Shown in pieces: positions 8,304-16,683 of a DNA stretch of 64,000 bases (position 1 is the stretch's first letter; each line of letters begins with the position of its first letter). The stretch comes from Palleronia pelagia. Lineage in GTDB: Bacteria; Pseudomonadota; Alphaproteobacteria; Rhodobacterales; Rhodobacteraceae. The translations under genes and the position numbers were made by a program. Where the stretch lies: assembly GCF_900110115.1 (NCBI RefSeq), contig NZ_FOCM01000011.1:21116-85115 (forward strand), written 5' to 3'. The notes under the pieces are model-generated. The model did no database searches, was not told where the DNA came from, and worked only from the letters and a program-made list of their open reading frames with translations.

Positions 8304-8340
8304 TTGACGTATAAAAAATTCAGAATATGTATTGCGTCAA
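8304..8340. promoter_or_regulatory. Divergent soxV/soxS promoter with putative SoxR operator
   Basis: The 75-base gap between soxV and soxS contains the inverted repeat TTGACG (8304-8309) / CGTCAA (8335-8340) around an AT-rich centre. Inside is ATTCAGAAT (8318-8326), itself palindromic around one base, giving ATTCAGAATA in common with the soxW-soxX site. TTGACG could double as a -35 element for soxS. ArsR repressors of the BigR/SqrR/SoxR group bind AT-rich palindromes of this sort. Confidence 0.55.
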
Positions 8341-8362
8341 GGTGTAATCTGGAAACTCCGCC

Positions 8363-8743
8363 ATGCGTCTGCCTCTGCTTGCCACGTGCCTTGGCCTGCT
8401 GACCGCCCTGCCCGCCTGGGCCGAGCGGGAGTTGGTAATGGTAGAACAGCACGGCTGCGTCTGGTGTGAACGGTGGGACGCCGAGATCGCGCCGGCCTAT
8501 CCAAAGACCGAGATCGGGGCCGAAGCCCCCTTGCGCCGGATTGACCTGAACGCGCCGGTTCCCGTTGACCTGACGCTCGCTTCGCCCCCGCGACTGACAC
8601 CGACCTTCATTCTGATCGATGACGGCGACGAGATCGCCCGGCTGGAAGGCTACCCGGGCGAAGATTTTTTCTGGGCGGTGATCGAACGGATGCTGTCCGA
8701 CGCCGGTCCGGTCGCTGGCTCGCCGGAAAAACACCCGCGATGA
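8363..8743 (+). CDS. soxS: SoxS, periplasmic thiol-disulfide oxidoreductase
   Basis: Small thioredoxin-like protein (126 aa) with a signal peptide ending near AWAE and a CVWC pair in EQHGCVWCERWD. In Paracoccus SoxS supports reactivation of SoxYZ and full expression of sox activity. It is the first gene of the rightward soxS-soxR-soxT unit. Its stop overlaps a possible upstream soxR start (ATGA at 8740). Confidence 0.9.
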   Translation: MRLPLLATCLGLLTALPAWAERELVMVEQHGCVWCERWDAEIAPAYPKTEIGAEAPLRRIDLNAPVPVDLTLASPPRLTPTFILIDDGDEIARLEGYPGEDFFWAVIERMLSDAGPVAGSPEKHPR

Positions 8744-8841
8744 GGGATCTCGCAACGCACCGAAATTGCGGTTCTGCGCCGCGGCGTCTATACCCGGAGG
8801 AAGTGGGGTCGCCGCTGCGACCACGAGTGGGGAACTTTCCT

Positions 8842-9171
8842 GTGGCACTACCCAAGTTCGGCGAGAACACGACCGTCGCGGAATTCGACGAGATGGCGCG
8901 TAACGCGCGCAGCGCGGCCGACTTTCTGAAGGCGTTGGGACATGAAGGCCGTTTGATGATCCTCTGCCATCTCGCCACCGGCGAGAAGTCGGTGACTGAA
9001 CTGGAACAGCTTCTGTCGGCGCGGCAGGCCGCGGTATCGCAGCAGCTGATGCGGCTTCGGCAAGAAAATCTCGTGCAGGCGCGGCGCGAAGGAAAGCAGA
9101 TCTTCTACTCCTTGACGGACGAACGCGCCGTGCGGATCATGGATGTCGTGTACGACCTGTTCTGCAAATAG
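8842..9171 (+). CDS. soxR: SoxR, ArsR-family sulfur-responsive repressor
   Basis: Winged-helix repressor of the sox operon. The conserved body runs from ARNARSAADFLKALG through a recognition helix RQAAVSQQLMRL. The GTG at 8842 is chosen as start because it gives 109 aa with cysteines at positions 42 (ILCHL) and 108 (LFCK), the same length and cysteine numbers as BigR-type persulfide sensors, in which the two cysteines form a di- or tetrasulfide that releases DNA. An alternative start at 8740 overlaps the soxS stop as ATGA and would add 34 residues of low-complexity sequence. Expected operators are the AT-rich repeats at 6903-6937 and 8304-8340. Confidence 0.88.
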   Translation: MALPKFGENTTVAEFDEMARNARSAADFLKALGHEGRLMILCHLATGEKSVTELEQLLSARQAAVSQQLMRLRQENLVQARREGKQIFYSLTDERAVRIMDVVYDLFCK

Positions 9172-9186
9172 GCTCGCACGGGGGGA

Positions 9187-10251
9187 ATGATGATCGACAC
9201 GATCGGCGAGCCGGGACTGGCAGCACTCATGGGCCTTGGCGGCGGCATCGTCCTCGGGTTGGCGGCACGTCTCGGCAGGTTCTGCACGCTCGGCGCCATC
9301 GAAGACCAGATCTATGGCGGCTCCTCAGCGCGCTTGCGGATGTGGGGTGTTGCCATCGCCGTCGCCGTCCTTGCGAGCTTCGCACTCATCGGAACCGGCC
9401 GGTTCGACCCGATGTCGAGCTTCTATATCGCCCAAAGCTTCAGCCTGCCGGCCGCCATCCTGGGCGGGCTCGTCTTCGGCTACGGCATGGCCATGTCCGG
9501 CAACTGCGGATTCGGGGCACTTGCCCGGCTCGGCGGTGGGGAACTGCGCTCGTTCGTAATCGTGCTGGTCATGGGGATCTCGGCCTACTTCACGCTGGCG
9601 GGTCCGCTGTCGCATTTTCGTGTCGCGCTCTTTGATCGGCCCGCCGCATCCGAGCCTCAGGGATTCGCCCAGATCCTCGGCGGCGTGACCGGGGTGTCGC
9701 CCGTCGCGATCGGGCTGGTCGCGGGGCTCATGATCCTTGCCCTGACCCTGCGCGGCGCGCGCGGGGCCGGAATGAACATGGCGCAAGTCGGATGGGGCGC
9801 GCTGGTGGGACTTGTCATCGCGTCGGCCTGGGCCGGAACCCAATGGTTGGCGACGGCGGGCTTCGACGGGTTGCCTGTCGTCTCGCACACCTTTTCGGCC
9901 CCGGTCGGCGAGACGATCCTTTATGCCATGACCTCCTCGGGCAGCCGCCTGAGCTTCGGGATCGGCTCGGTCTGCGGGATCGTCTTCGGCGCGGCCATCG
10001 GATCGCTTGCGAATAGCCGGTTCCGGTGGGAAGCCTGTGACGACCCGCGCGAACTGCGCCGCCAGATATTCGGCGCCGCGCTCATGGGGTGGGGCGCCGT
10101 GACCGCAGCCGGATGTTCGATCGGCCAGGGGCTTTCAGCGTTCTCGTTGCTCGCCGTGTCGGCGCCACTGACACTCGGGGCGATCTACATCGGAACCGCG
10201 ATTGGTCTTCGCCAGGTCATCGAAGGCTGGCCCCTACGCCAACCGGGCTGA
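9187..10251 (+). CDS. soxT: SoxT, YeeE/YedE (TsuA-like) sulfur-compound transporter
   Basis: Polytopic inner membrane protein (354 aa) of the sulf_transp family, to which the thiosulfate transporter TsuA/YeeE belongs. The conserved cysteine motifs are all present: GRFCTLGA near the N-terminus, SGNCGFG near residue 100 and AGCSIGQGLS near residue 315. Two internally similar halves are apparent. SoxT proteins are encoded with soxS-soxR in several sox clusters and are thought to import thiosulfate or another sulfur compound, possibly for signalling to SoxR. It starts 15 bases after soxR, so the three genes form one operon. Confidence 0.88.
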   Translation: MMIDTIGEPGLAALMGLGGGIVLGLAARLGRFCTLGAIEDQIYGGSSARLRMWGVAIAVAVLASFALIGTGRFDPMSSFYIAQSFSLPAAILGGLVFGYGMAMSGNCGFGALARLGGGELRSFVIVLVMGISAYFTLAGPLSHFRVALFDRPAASEPQGFAQILGGVTGVSPVAIGLVAGLMILALTLRGARGAGMNMAQVGWGALVGLVIASAWAGTQWLATAGFDGLPVVSHTFSAPVGETILYAMTSSGSRLSFGIGSVCGIVFGAAIGSLANSRFRWEACDDPRELRRQIFGAALMGWGAVTAAGCSIGQGLSAFSLLAVSAPLTLGAIYIGTAIGLRQVIEGWPLRQPG

Positions 10252-10347
10252 CCGCTCGCGTGGTCGGACGTCACCGGCGATGAAGGTGCTGGTTCCCCCC
10301 TGTTTGCGGCGGCACCGCAAGAGCCGCCCAGGATGCGAGCCCGCGCG

Positions 10348-11964
10348 TCAGATCGTCAGGTCGAACACCTGCCCGCCGAGGCTCAGGTTGATGGCGTCCT
10401 GCCCGTCGCCGTCCACCAGCGCCCAGAGGATCTGGCCCGTGGGTCGATAGATCACGAAGGCCTCGTCCACGCCCGCATCCCCGGCTGTGGGGGTGGTGGC
10501 GATATTCACCTGGAACTGGTCGGCCGTGGCGCTACCGCCATAGACCAGGACGTCGCCCTCGGCCGCGTCGTAATCCTGGATCCAGTCGTTGCCGTGATCC
10601 GCGATCCCGAGGTGGAAGAACCGGTCGCCGCCGGCCCCGCCATTGACCCGGTCGCTGCCGAACCCGCCATTGATGAAGTCGAACCCGTCGCCGCCGAAGA
10701 TCTCGTCGCCGAAAGCCGACCCGGTCAGCGTGTCGTCGCCGGTCCCGCCGATCACCGTATCGGCGCCGAAGCCGCCGGCGATATCGTCGTTGCCGGCGTC
10801 GCCCCGCAGCTCGTCATTGCCGTAGCCGCCGTCGATGATGTCATCGCCGTCGCCGCCGTAGACCACGTCGCGCAGATCGGCCGCCGTCGCGCCACCCAGG
10901 ATCGTGTCGTTGCCCGCGCCGCCGACAAGCGTGTCCTGGCCGTCACCGGCGCGCAAGCTATCGTCGCCTCCACGTCCATTCAGAAAGTCGTTGCCGGCAT
11001 CGGTCTCCAGGAGGTTCGCGACGCTGGAGCCCGCCGCCCGCACATCCCAATCGCCGATGGCAATGAAGTCCTCGATCCCGACCAGAGTATCTTGGCCGAT
11101 ATCGCTTTGGTACCGACCGTGGGTGCCCGCTTCGAGATCTACCGCCAAAATGTCGTTGGCCAAACCGGTAAGATCGGTGACCAGGCGGTCACGGCCCGCG
11201 CCGCCCTCGAAGACGTCCTGGCCGCCGAAATTATAGAAGGTGTCCTCGCCATCATCGCCGACCACGGTATCGTTGCCGGCGCCGTCCCGCAGATTGTCGT
11301 CGCCCGCACCGCCGACGATCACGTCATCACCGTCGCCCCCGTCCAGTGTGTCGTTGCCGCCCAACCCATCGATCAGGTCGGCCGCATCGGTGCCGGTCAG
11401 ACTGTCCGGACCCTCGGTCCCGGTCGGGTCGTCGTGCAGCAGCGGACCACCCGGTTCGGTCGGTCCGAGCAATCCGGCCGCCGTCGAAAGGTCGATGGTC
11501 CCCGTCTGTCCGTAGGGTTCGGGCGGGCGCCCGTATTCGCCGATCAACGGCAGCATCTCACTATTGAGGTCAATGCTGGGAAGCGGATCCCCATCAATCA
11601 GAAAGAATAGCAGAGTGTATGCGTCAGAAGCCGGGCCCCAATCGTATTGCAACCCATAAACCAGGGAGACACTCGGATCTGCATTGTCGCCATTGTCGTG
11701 ACGGATTTGACCGAAGGCCTCCAGGGAAGGTGCGCCCAGCGTTTCGGTACCTGCTGTTTGAGACACGAAACTTACCTGCTCGATCAAGAGATCGGTGGTG
11801 ATCGCAGCAAAGCTGTTCGCCGTTACAAAATCCACCACGTAGTAGAACGACGTCGTTCCCTCGCCCACATCCAAAGTCACTTCGAGGGGGCCGGCCTCGA
11901 GGATGTCTGGACCGCTGCCGGGGACGAAACGGACCATGATGGCGGAGAAAGTGTATGCGGTCAT
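10348..11964 (-). CDS. RTX (hemolysin-type calcium-binding repeat) secreted protein
   Basis: The 538-aa protein begins with about 170 residues of unrecognised beta-rich sequence. Several blocks of nonapeptide GGxGxDxLx repeats follow (first near GGNDTLDGGDGDD, later AGNDTILGG, GGDGDDIIDG, GGTGDDTLTG). The C-terminal tail ends in VFDLTI, as in type I secretion substrates. Such repeats fold as calcium-loaded beta rolls after export. The ATG at 11964 was preferred to an upstream one because it directly precedes the first beta strand-like segment. No type I ABC transporter is adjacent, so secretion would rely on a system elsewhere. Catalytic domains are not recognised; a surface or matrix role is only a guess. 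Confidence 0.85.
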   Translation of the reverse strand: MTAYTFSAIMVRFVPGSGPDILEAGPLEVTLDVGEGTTSFYYVVDFVTANSFAAITTDLLIEQVSFVSQTAGTETLGAPSLEAFGQIRHDNGDNADPSVSLVYGLQYDWGPASDAYTLLFFLIDGDPLPSIDLNSEMLPLIGEYGRPPEPYGQTGTIDLSTAAGLLGPTEPGGPLLHDDPTGTEGPDSLTGTDAADLIDGLGGNDTLDGGDGDDVIVGGAGDDNLRDGAGNDTVVGDDGEDTFYNFGGQDVFEGGAGRDRLVTDLTGLANDILAVDLEAGTHGRYQSDIGQDTLVGIEDFIAIGDWDVRAAGSSVANLLETDAGNDFLNGRGGDDSLRAGDGQDTLVGGAGNDTILGGATAADLRDVVYGGDGDDIIDGGYGNDELRGDAGNDDIAGGFGADTVIGGTGDDTLTGSAFGDEIFGGDGFDFINGGFGSDRVNGGAGGDRFFHLGIADHGNDWIQDYDAAEGDVLVYGGSATADQFQVNIATTPTAGDAGVDEAFVIYRPTGQILWALVDGDGQDAINLSLGGQVFDLTI

Positions 11965-12313
11965 GGATACTGGCCCTTGGAACGGAAGACGACTCCGGGC
12001 GCACACTTGCAAAAAGGGCGACCGACTTCCCCTTTGATCGCGCATTCATGGTACCAGGCAGACCTGATTGAGGATTCCCGGTTACATTGGTGGATCCGCT
12101 GTCAGGGCAGCCCACGGCCTTCGGTATGCAACACCTCACATGATCAGATCGTCCATGTTCGAGCACGTCGGTTCGGCACATGCGACCGGGACCCGCGCGG
12201 GCTCGCCTTGGTTCCCGGTGCACTCGAGGCGGCACGATGTTGCGAGAGGCATCACTTCCCCGTCTGATCTCGTCGCACCTTCAATGCAGACAGCCGGCGC
12301 GGCAGCGCCTCGA
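11965..12313. other. 349-base gap between RTX gene and tetR
   Basis: No convincing gene is seen. Short reading frames on both strands lack recognisable motifs or ribosome-binding sites. The stretch should contain the RTX promoter (leftward) and the 3' untranslated region of the tetR gene. Confidence 0.5.
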
Positions 12314-12967
12314 TCATTCTTCGGGCAAGACAGGGTTCAAGACGCTTCCGAGGATCGAATTGACGACCTGTTCGCGCATTCCGATCTGCGCGCTTTCGGT
12401 GAAAAGCGCGTCGCCGAAACTGATCTCGAAGGTCACGCGGTTCGAGACGTTGAAAAAGCTGAGCGCGCTGATCTGCCAGTGCAGCGCGATGGCCGACGCG
12501 TCGTCGCGGAACAGACCGCTGGCGATACCTTCCGCGCAGATCCGTTCGAGCTGATCGATCACCGCGCGGTTGGTGTCGCCGATCTGCGGGATCTCGGCCA
12601 GATGACGGCCGTGGTGGATATTCTCGATCATGACCAGCCGGATGAAATCGGGATTGGCGCGGTGATGGTCGAAGGTGAAGCGCACAAGTTTGGCAAGCGC
12701 CTCGGCGGGCTCCAGCCCGCCGAGGTCGAGCGCCTCTTCCTGCGCGCGTATCTGCTCGTAGGCATCCGCCAGCACGGCGCGGTACAGTCCTTCCTTGCCG
12801 CCAAAATAGTAAAACAGCATTCGCTTCGAGGTCTTCGTGCCCTCCACGATCCGCTCCACCCGCGCGCCCGCAAACCCGTTCGCGGCGAACTCGCGGCGTG
12901 CGGCGGCCAGGATGTCGGCCTTTACCGCTGCCGGGTCCTGTTTCCATCTCCGCGCCCTGTCCGGCAT
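12314..12967 (-). CDS. TetR-family transcriptional regulator
   Basis: The 217-aa protein has an N-terminal TetR helix-turn-helix (residues about 15-60; ILAAARREFAANGF, then TKTSKRMLFYYFGGKEGLY) and a helical ligand-binding C-terminal domain. It is divergent from the shikimate dehydrogenase-like and quiC genes, and the 130-base gap has repeats resembling operators. It is therefore the likely local regulator of quinate/shikimate use, with a pathway compound as inducer. This assignment is by context only. Confidence 0.88.
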   Translation of the reverse strand: MPDRARRWKQDPAAVKADILAAARREFAANGFAGARVERIVEGTKTSKRMLFYYFGGKEGLYRAVLADAYEQIRAQEEALDLGGLEPAEALAKLVRFTFDHHRANPDFIRLVMIENIHHGRHLAEIPQIGDTNRAVIDQLERICAEGIASGLFRDDASAIALHWQISALSFFNVSNRVTFEISFGDALFTESAQIGMREQVVNSILGSVLNPVLPEE

Positions 12968-13053
12968 GTCGCCTTTCGATCCTTCCAGTGTTTCAGCATC
13001 ACAGAACCATAATTAACCGCCCGGATCAAATTCCTTGACGATGTTAACCGCAT

Positions 13054-13073
13054 GGTTCATTTTGACATGAAAC
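13054..13073. promoter_or_regulatory. Putative TetR operator / promoter for the quinate module
   Basis: GGTTCAT (13054-13060) and ATGAAAC (13067-13073) form an inverted repeat with one mismatch around six bases that include the core of TTGACA, a -35-like element. A related AACCAT element occurs at about 13005. Spacing and symmetry suit a TetR dimer that blocks the rightward promoter. Confidence 0.4.
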
Positions 13074-13097
13074 AATTCCCTCGTGGGAGGATTCAAC

Positions 13098-13970
13098 GTG
13101 GCCCATGACATGCACCCCAGATCCGACAGCAGCTTGCGCGCCGGCCTCGTGGGCCGTGGCATCGCCTTGTCCCGCACCCCCGCCATGCACGAGGCCGAGG
13201 CGCGGGCCCAGGGAATGACCGGCGACTATCGCCTCATCGATCTTGATGAGCGTGGTGATATACCGCTCGCCGACGTGCTTGCCGAGGCAGAGGCCGACGG
13301 TCTTGACGGGTTGAACGTCACCTACCCTTACAAGGTCGAGGTGATGGCGCTGCTGCACGATTTGTCACCCAACGCGCGGGCGGTCGGTGCGGCGAACACC
13401 GTGATCCTGCGCGGCGGGCGGCGCATCGGTCATAACACCGATCTGTGGGGCTTTGCCGAAAGCTTTCGGCGCGGCCTGCCCGACGCGGCGACCGATCATG
13501 TGCTGCTGCTGGGCGCGGGCGGCGCCGGGGTCGCCGTGGCCCACGCGCTGGCCGATTGCGGAGTGTCGCGCTTGTCGATCCTTGACAGCGACGGGGACCG
13601 GGCGGCATCGCTGGCGGCCCAGGTGTCACGCAACCGGCCCGGTTGCGCTGCCGACGCCGTGAATGATGCCGCCACCCTGTTTGCCGGCAAACGCCCGAAC
13701 GGTGTGGTGAACGCGACGCCCATGGGCATGGCGAAACTGCCCGGGACAGCCATCGACACCGACCTGATCACGCCCGATCAATGGGTCGCGGACATCGTCT
13801 ATTTCCCGCTGGAAACGCAGCTTCTGGCCTCGGCGCGCGCCAAGGGGTGCCGGGTCCTGTCCGGCGGCGGAATGGCGGTGTTCCAGGCCGTGCGCGCATT
13901 CGAGCTCTTCACCGGCAGGCCCGCCGATCCCGATCGGATGAAGGCGACCTTCGACGCTTTCGACAGGTGA
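13098..13970 (+). CDS. Shikimate/quinate dehydrogenase-like protein (AroE family)
   Basis: The 290-aa enzyme has the AroE fold signatures in order: substrate-binding SRTPAMHE, catalytic NVTYPYK lysine, NTDLWGF aspartate, nucleotide-binding GAGGAGVAVA, NATPMGM and GGGMAVFQA. The second Rossmann strand ends in LDSD, and an acidic residue there usually favours NAD over NADP, as in catabolic quinate/shikimate dehydrogenases rather than biosynthetic AroE. The GTG at 13098 has GGGAGG 7 bases upstream; the earlier ATG lies ahead of that site. Linkage to quiC supports a catabolic role converting shikimate to 3-dehydroshikimate, or quinate to 3-dehydroquinate. Confidence 0.88.
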   Translation: MAHDMHPRSDSSLRAGLVGRGIALSRTPAMHEAEARAQGMTGDYRLIDLDERGDIPLADVLAEAEADGLDGLNVTYPYKVEVMALLHDLSPNARAVGAANTVILRGGRRIGHNTDLWGFAESFRRGLPDAATDHVLLLGAGGAGVAVAHALADCGVSRLSILDSDGDRAASLAAQVSRNRPGCAADAVNDAATLFAGKRPNGVVNATPMGMAKLPGTAIDTDLITPDQWVADIVYFPLETQLLASARAKGCRVLSGGGMAVFQAVRAFELFTGRPADPDRMKATFDAFDR

Positions 13971-14030
13971 CGATCATGCCGCCCGGCCCGATGTTCCTGA
14001 CTTTGCGCCCCTTCCTTCCGAGGTCCTGAC

Positions 14031-15917
14031 ATGCGCACCTCCATCGCCACCGTCTCCATCGCCGGAACGCTCGAAGAGAAGCTCGAGGCCATCGCCCAGG
14101 CCGGGTTCGACGGGGTCGAAATCTTCGAGCAGGACTTCATCGCCCATGACGGCGGCCCCCGCGAGGTCGGGCGGATGGTGCGGGACCACGGGCTCGAGAT
14201 CACGCTGTTCCAGCCCTTCCGCGATTTCGAATGCCTGCCCGAGCCGCTGCGCTCGAAAGCCTTCGACCGCGCCAGGCACAAGTTCGACACGATGGCCGAG
14301 CTGGGCACCGACCTGATGCTGATCTGTTCCTCTTCCCATCCGCGCAGCTTGGGCGGGATCGACCGGGCCGCCGACGACCTGGCCGAACTCGGCGAGATCG
14401 CGAAGGCCCGCGGCCTGCGGGTGGGATACGAGGCGCTGGCCTGGGGGCGCCACATCGACGACCATCGCGACGCGTGGGAAATCGTGCGCCGCGCCGACCA
14501 CGAGGCGGTGGGACTGATCCTCGACAGCTTTCACACGCTCGGCCGCAAGATCGACCCCGAAAGCATTCGCGCGATCCCGGGCGACCGGATCTTCTTCGTC
14601 CAGCTCGCCGACGCACCGCTGATCGACATGGACCTGCTCTACTGGTCGCGCCACTTCCGCAACATGCCGGGCGAGGGCGATCTCGATGTCGCGCGCTTCA
14701 TGCGGGCCGTCATGGCCACCGGCTACGCCGGGCCGATTTCGCTGGAGATTTTCAACGATCAGTTTCGCGGCGGTGCGCCCAAACCCATCGCGCGCGACGG
14801 CCATCGCAGCCTGGTCGCCCTGATGGACGACGTGCGGCGGGCCGAGCCCGAAATCGGCCAAGGGCTGCCCGACATACCGCCCCGCATCGCGGCCGAGGGT
14901 GTGGGTTTCATCGAGGTCGCCGCCCGCGGACCGGAGGTCGAGACGCTGTCTTCCGCTCTTTCCACGCTCGGGTTCACGCGCACGGGGCGGCATCGCGACA
15001 AGGCGCTCGACCTCTGGACGCAGGGTGACATCCGCATCGTCGTCAACGCCGAAACCGAGGGGCATGCCGCAAGTGCCTGGACCATGCGCGGGACCAATGT
15101 CTGCGATATCGGAATCATGGTCGGGTCCAGCGCCGACGCGCTGGCCCGCGCACAAGCGCTTGGCGCCGACCCGTTTCAGCAGCCTTTGGGCGTCGGTGTC
15201 CTGACCCTGCCCGCGATCCGCGGGCTCGCGGGCTCGGTCCTGCATTTCGTGGACGGAACCAGCGGCCTGGATCGCGTCTGGTCGGACGAATTCGTCCCCA
15301 CCGGACAGGACGAGGTTGGCGCGGGCCTGACGCATGTGGACCATCTTGACCAAACGATGAGCCACGAGGAAATGCTGATCTGGTCGCTGTTCTATACCGC
15401 ATTGTTCGACATGGACCGCTCGCCCATCCTTGACGTGATCGACCCGAACGGCGTGATCCGCGCGCAGGACGTGACCAGCCGAAGCGGCGGTCTGCGCGTG
15501 ACGCTGAACGCCACCGAAAGCCACCGGACACTGGCGGGCAGCTTTCTCGCCGACAGTTTCGGCGCATCGGTCCACCAGATCGCCCTGGCGACCGACGACA
15601 TCTTCGCGAGCGCCGACGCGTTGGCCGCCCGCGGTTTCAACCCGCTGCCGATCCCGGCGAACTACTACGACGATCTCGACGCCCGGTTCGATCTGCCGCG
15701 GGGCCTTCTGGACCGGCTGCGCGGGGCCAACATCCTTTACGACCGCATCGGCGACGCATCCTTCTTCCAGATGTATTCCCACGCCCTGCCCGGCGGCTTG
15801 TTCGTCGAGATTGTCCAGCGAGAGCCCGGCTATCACCGTTACGGAGAAGCCAACGCGCCATTCCGCATAGCGGCGCAAAAGCGGCTCGCGCGGCCGCTGA
15901 ACATGCCGCGGCAGTAA
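14031..15917 (+). CDS. quiC: QuiC, 3-dehydroshikimate dehydratase
   Basis: The 628-aa fusion has an N-terminal TIM-barrel sugar-phosphate isomerase-like domain (about 1-265; motifs GFDGVEIFEQDF, GYEALAWG and ISLEIFNDQFR). The C-terminal region is a vicinal-oxygen-chelate/HPPD-like domain (about 280-628; HVDHLDQTM, HQIALATDDIF and GGLFVEIVQR). This architecture and length match bacterial QuiC, which dehydrates 3-dehydroshikimate to protocatechuate at the TIM-barrel site. The gene follows the dehydrogenase by 60 bases in the same operon. Automated pipelines often label it sugar isomerase/4-hydroxyphenylpyruvate dioxygenase. Downstream protocatechuate genes are not in the window. Confidence 0.9.
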   Translation: MRTSIATVSIAGTLEEKLEAIAQAGFDGVEIFEQDFIAHDGGPREVGRMVRDHGLEITLFQPFRDFECLPEPLRSKAFDRARHKFDTMAELGTDLMLICSSSHPRSLGGIDRAADDLAELGEIAKARGLRVGYEALAWGRHIDDHRDAWEIVRRADHEAVGLILDSFHTLGRKIDPESIRAIPGDRIFFVQLADAPLIDMDLLYWSRHFRNMPGEGDLDVARFMRAVMATGYAGPISLEIFNDQFRGGAPKPIARDGHRSLVALMDDVRRAEPEIGQGLPDIPPRIAAEGVGFIEVAARGPEVETLSSALSTLGFTRTGRHRDKALDLWTQGDIRIVVNAETEGHAASAWTMRGTNVCDIGIMVGSSADALARAQALGADPFQQPLGVGVLTLPAIRGLAGSVLHFVDGTSGLDRVWSDEFVPTGQDEVGAGLTHVDHLDQTMSHEEMLIWSLFYTALFDMDRSPILDVIDPNGVIRAQDVTSRSGGLRVTLNATESHRTLAGSFLADSFGASVHQIALATDDIFASADALAARGFNPLPIPANYYDDLDARFDLPRGLLDRLRGANILYDRIGDASFFQMYSHALPGGLFVEIVQREPGYHRYGEANAPFRIAAQKRLARPLNMPRQ

Positions 15918-15960
15918 GGGCACATCGCGACGCGGCGCGGCCCTGGCTCTTTGAATTGTC

Positions 15961-16037
15961 TGGCGATCCCTCGAGGACTCGAACCCCGAACCTGCTGATT
16001 AGAAGTCAGCTGCTCTATCCAGTTGAGCTAAGGGACC
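15961..16037 (-). tRNA. tRNA-Arg (anticodon UCU)
   Basis: The 77-base cloverleaf begins GGTCCCT and ends with an encoded CCA. The acceptor arm pairs with AGGGATC including one G-U. The anticodon stem-loop is GCTGA-CTTCTAA-TCAGC with TCT in the anticodon position, and the T arm contains GGTTCGAGTCC. It reads arginine AGA/AGG codons. Confidence 0.96.
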
Positions 16038-16136
16038 GCTGCAGCGCGGTGTAGCGTCGATCTGCCCTGGCGGGCAAGCGGAACAAGCGCGGGCAGACCT
16101 CCGTTGTGCCGCCAAACCTTCAAACCGGAGTTCAGT

Positions 16137-16661
16137 ATGAAACGCTTTACCACCGCCGCGGCCCTCGCCGTGACTGCCGCATTCACCGCCCCTGTCTTCG
16201 CCGAAGAGCACGTGATGCTCGAAACGCGGGCCGAAGTGCAGAACCGGGACGGCAATTCCATCGGAACCGTCACCGTCAACCAGACCGCATCGGGCACGCC
16301 CCTGGTCATCGTCGCACTGACGGACCTGCCCGAAGGCGCGCATGGCATCCACCTGCACGAGACCGGCGATTGCTCGGCCGACGATTTCACCAGCGCGGGC
16401 GGCCATATCGCAGGCGACGCGCAGCACGGTGTCTTCGATGCGGGCGGGCCGCATCCCGGCGATCTGCCCAACGGAATCGTCGGGGAAGACGGCGATCTGA
16501 ATGTCGAGGTCTTCGCGCCGCTTCTCGATGTCGAAGAGATGATGATGGACGAGGACGGAGCGGCCTTCATCGTCCATGCGCGCGCCGACGATTACATGTC
16601 GCAACCCGCCGGCGACGCGGGCGAGCGGATTGCCTGCGGCACCTTCGCCGCCGCCGAGTGA
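16137..16661 (+). CDS. sodC: Cu/Zn superoxide dismutase family protein
   Basis: Periplasmic enzyme that dismutates superoxide. The 174-aa precursor has a signal peptide ending near PVFAEE. Copper-ligand histidines are in GIHLHETGDC, further zinc/copper ligands in GGHIAG...HGVFDAGGPHPGDLPN, and the final conserved block is AGERIACGTF. The disulfide cysteines are the C of GDCS and of IACG. A strong terminator follows, so it is monocistronic. Confidence 0.92.
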   Translation: MKRFTTAAALAVTAAFTAPVFAEEHVMLETRAEVQNRDGNSIGTVTVNQTASGTPLVIVALTDLPEGAHGIHLHETGDCSADDFTSAGGHIAGDAQHGVFDAGGPHPGDLPNGIVGEDGDLNVEVFAPLLDVEEMMMDEDGAAFIVHARADDYMSQPAGDAGERIACGTFAAAE

Positions 16662-16683
16662 CGCAATGGATCATGAGAAACGC

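Noticed and set aside
10304..10320. Hairpin TTGCGG/CCGCAA between soxT and the RTX gene as a terminator
   Set aside because: The stem is just six bases and has no T tract on either side; kept out of the features for weak support.
10348..11964. Apparent DNA repeats in the RTX gene as a CRISPR or satellite
   Set aside because: The repetition is explained by codons for the GGxGxD nonapeptides; units are degenerate and have no spacers.
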